Shown here: piece after piece, positions 63,888 through 64,000 of the stretch
How positions within the stretch are numbered: the stretch's first letter is position 1
Layout of the letters: the number at the start of each line of letters is the position of its first letter
NCBI RefSeq assembly: GCF_025370935.1
Contig: NC_133473.1
Location: 18,481,431-18,545,430, forward strand
Direction of reading: 5' to 3'
Origin: Choristoneura fumiferana
Taxonomy: Eukaryota; Arthropoda; Insecta; Lepidoptera; Tortricidae
Length of the DNA: 64,000 nt
Translations under genes and position numbers: made by a program
Notes under the pieces: model-generated
Told to the model about the DNA's origin: nothing
Seen by the model: only the letters and a program-made list of their open reading frames with translations
Database searches by the model: none

Positions 63888-64000
63888 ATGAACTAAAATG
63901 TCTTTGCTCACCCGTGATAGCTAAGTTTATGCAAGATATGCGAGTTCATGCAGTTCCTCCCCCTCCACACTGTAAGAACACACACAAATCGCACAAACCC
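63888..64000 (+). repeat. Repeat E copy cut by window end
   Basis: TGAACTAAAATGTCTTTGCT, CACCCGTGATAGCTAAGTTT and CACACTGTAAGAACACACAC match the 11485 copy and run off the window. Confidence 0.6.

Larger units (their letters stand above)
54701..64000. other. Intergenic region downstream of the gene
   Basis: No supported gene. It contains a LINE tail (54965-55112), nested TIR elements, repeat B copies, SINE-1 and SINE-3 copies, an assembly gap and repeat E. I see nothing recognisable in 55120-56480, 57060-58770, 59290-59960 and 61830-62500. 57220-57510 is notably less AT-rich than its surroundings. Confidence 0.7.

Overview
The window looks like nuclear DNA of a moth or butterfly (Lepidoptera). 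The reasons are an AT-rich background, one gene cut into small exons by multi-kilobase introns, and a dense mix of repeat families that I recognise as typical of Lepidoptera: several tRNA-headed SINEs, LINE 3' ends, and many short inverted-repeat elements. No bacterial, organellar or viral gene is visible. The species cannot be named from this sequence.

The only host gene I can support runs on the + strand from 11041 to 53206. It is the 3' part of a Sidestep-family immunoglobulin receptor. Fourteen coding exons join in one unbroken frame, all with GT-AG introns, giving 738 residues plus a stop. The order is: second half of Ig1, then Ig2 to Ig5, a fibronectin-III-like domain, a transmembrane helix, and a cytoplasmic tail ending in the PDZ-ligand-like residues E-S-C-V. 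The signal peptide and first half of Ig1 must lie in exon(s) upstream of this window. Residue numbers below count from the first complete codon of the 11041 exon. In flies, Sidestep-family proteins are cell-surface partners of Beaten-path Ig proteins and act in motor-axon guidance and synaptic partner choice. Assigning the same role here is inference from homology.

Layout: 1-11040 is non-coding and probably intronic. 11041-39052 holds the ectodomain exons. 39526-39666 is the transmembrane exon. 39667-49389 is a 9.7-kb intron full of repeats. 49390-53206 holds the cytoplasmic tail. 53207 to about 54700 is a likely 3' UTR. From about 54700 to the end is intergenic and repeat-rich, with a 100-N assembly gap at 58780-58879.

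The more unusual content is in the non-coding DNA: a 1.95-kb terminal-inverted-repeat transposon with many subterminal motif copies (6616-8565), an inverted-repeat element built of degenerate ~20-nt words (847-2168), a perfect 67-nt inverted repeat (35353-35523), several nested insertions with preserved target duplications, and mobile elements lying 20-45 nt from splice sites of exons 3, 4, 7 and 13.

Family names used below are local labels. SINE-1: tRNA-headed with (GAT)n tail. SINE-2: tRNA-headed, ends near the words ATATTTATT. SINE-3: tRNA-headed with an extra 5' segment. Repeat A: starts near TATAAATGCGAAAGT and ends near CGCGGGCAACAGCTAGT. Repeat B: contains CAATATCTCAAAAACGGCTG. Repeat C: contains CCTCTGTTGAGAAG. 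Repeat D: contains TTCCGTAGCCAAAATGGC. Repeat E: contains CAGGCGTTACTTTGCGGAGG.
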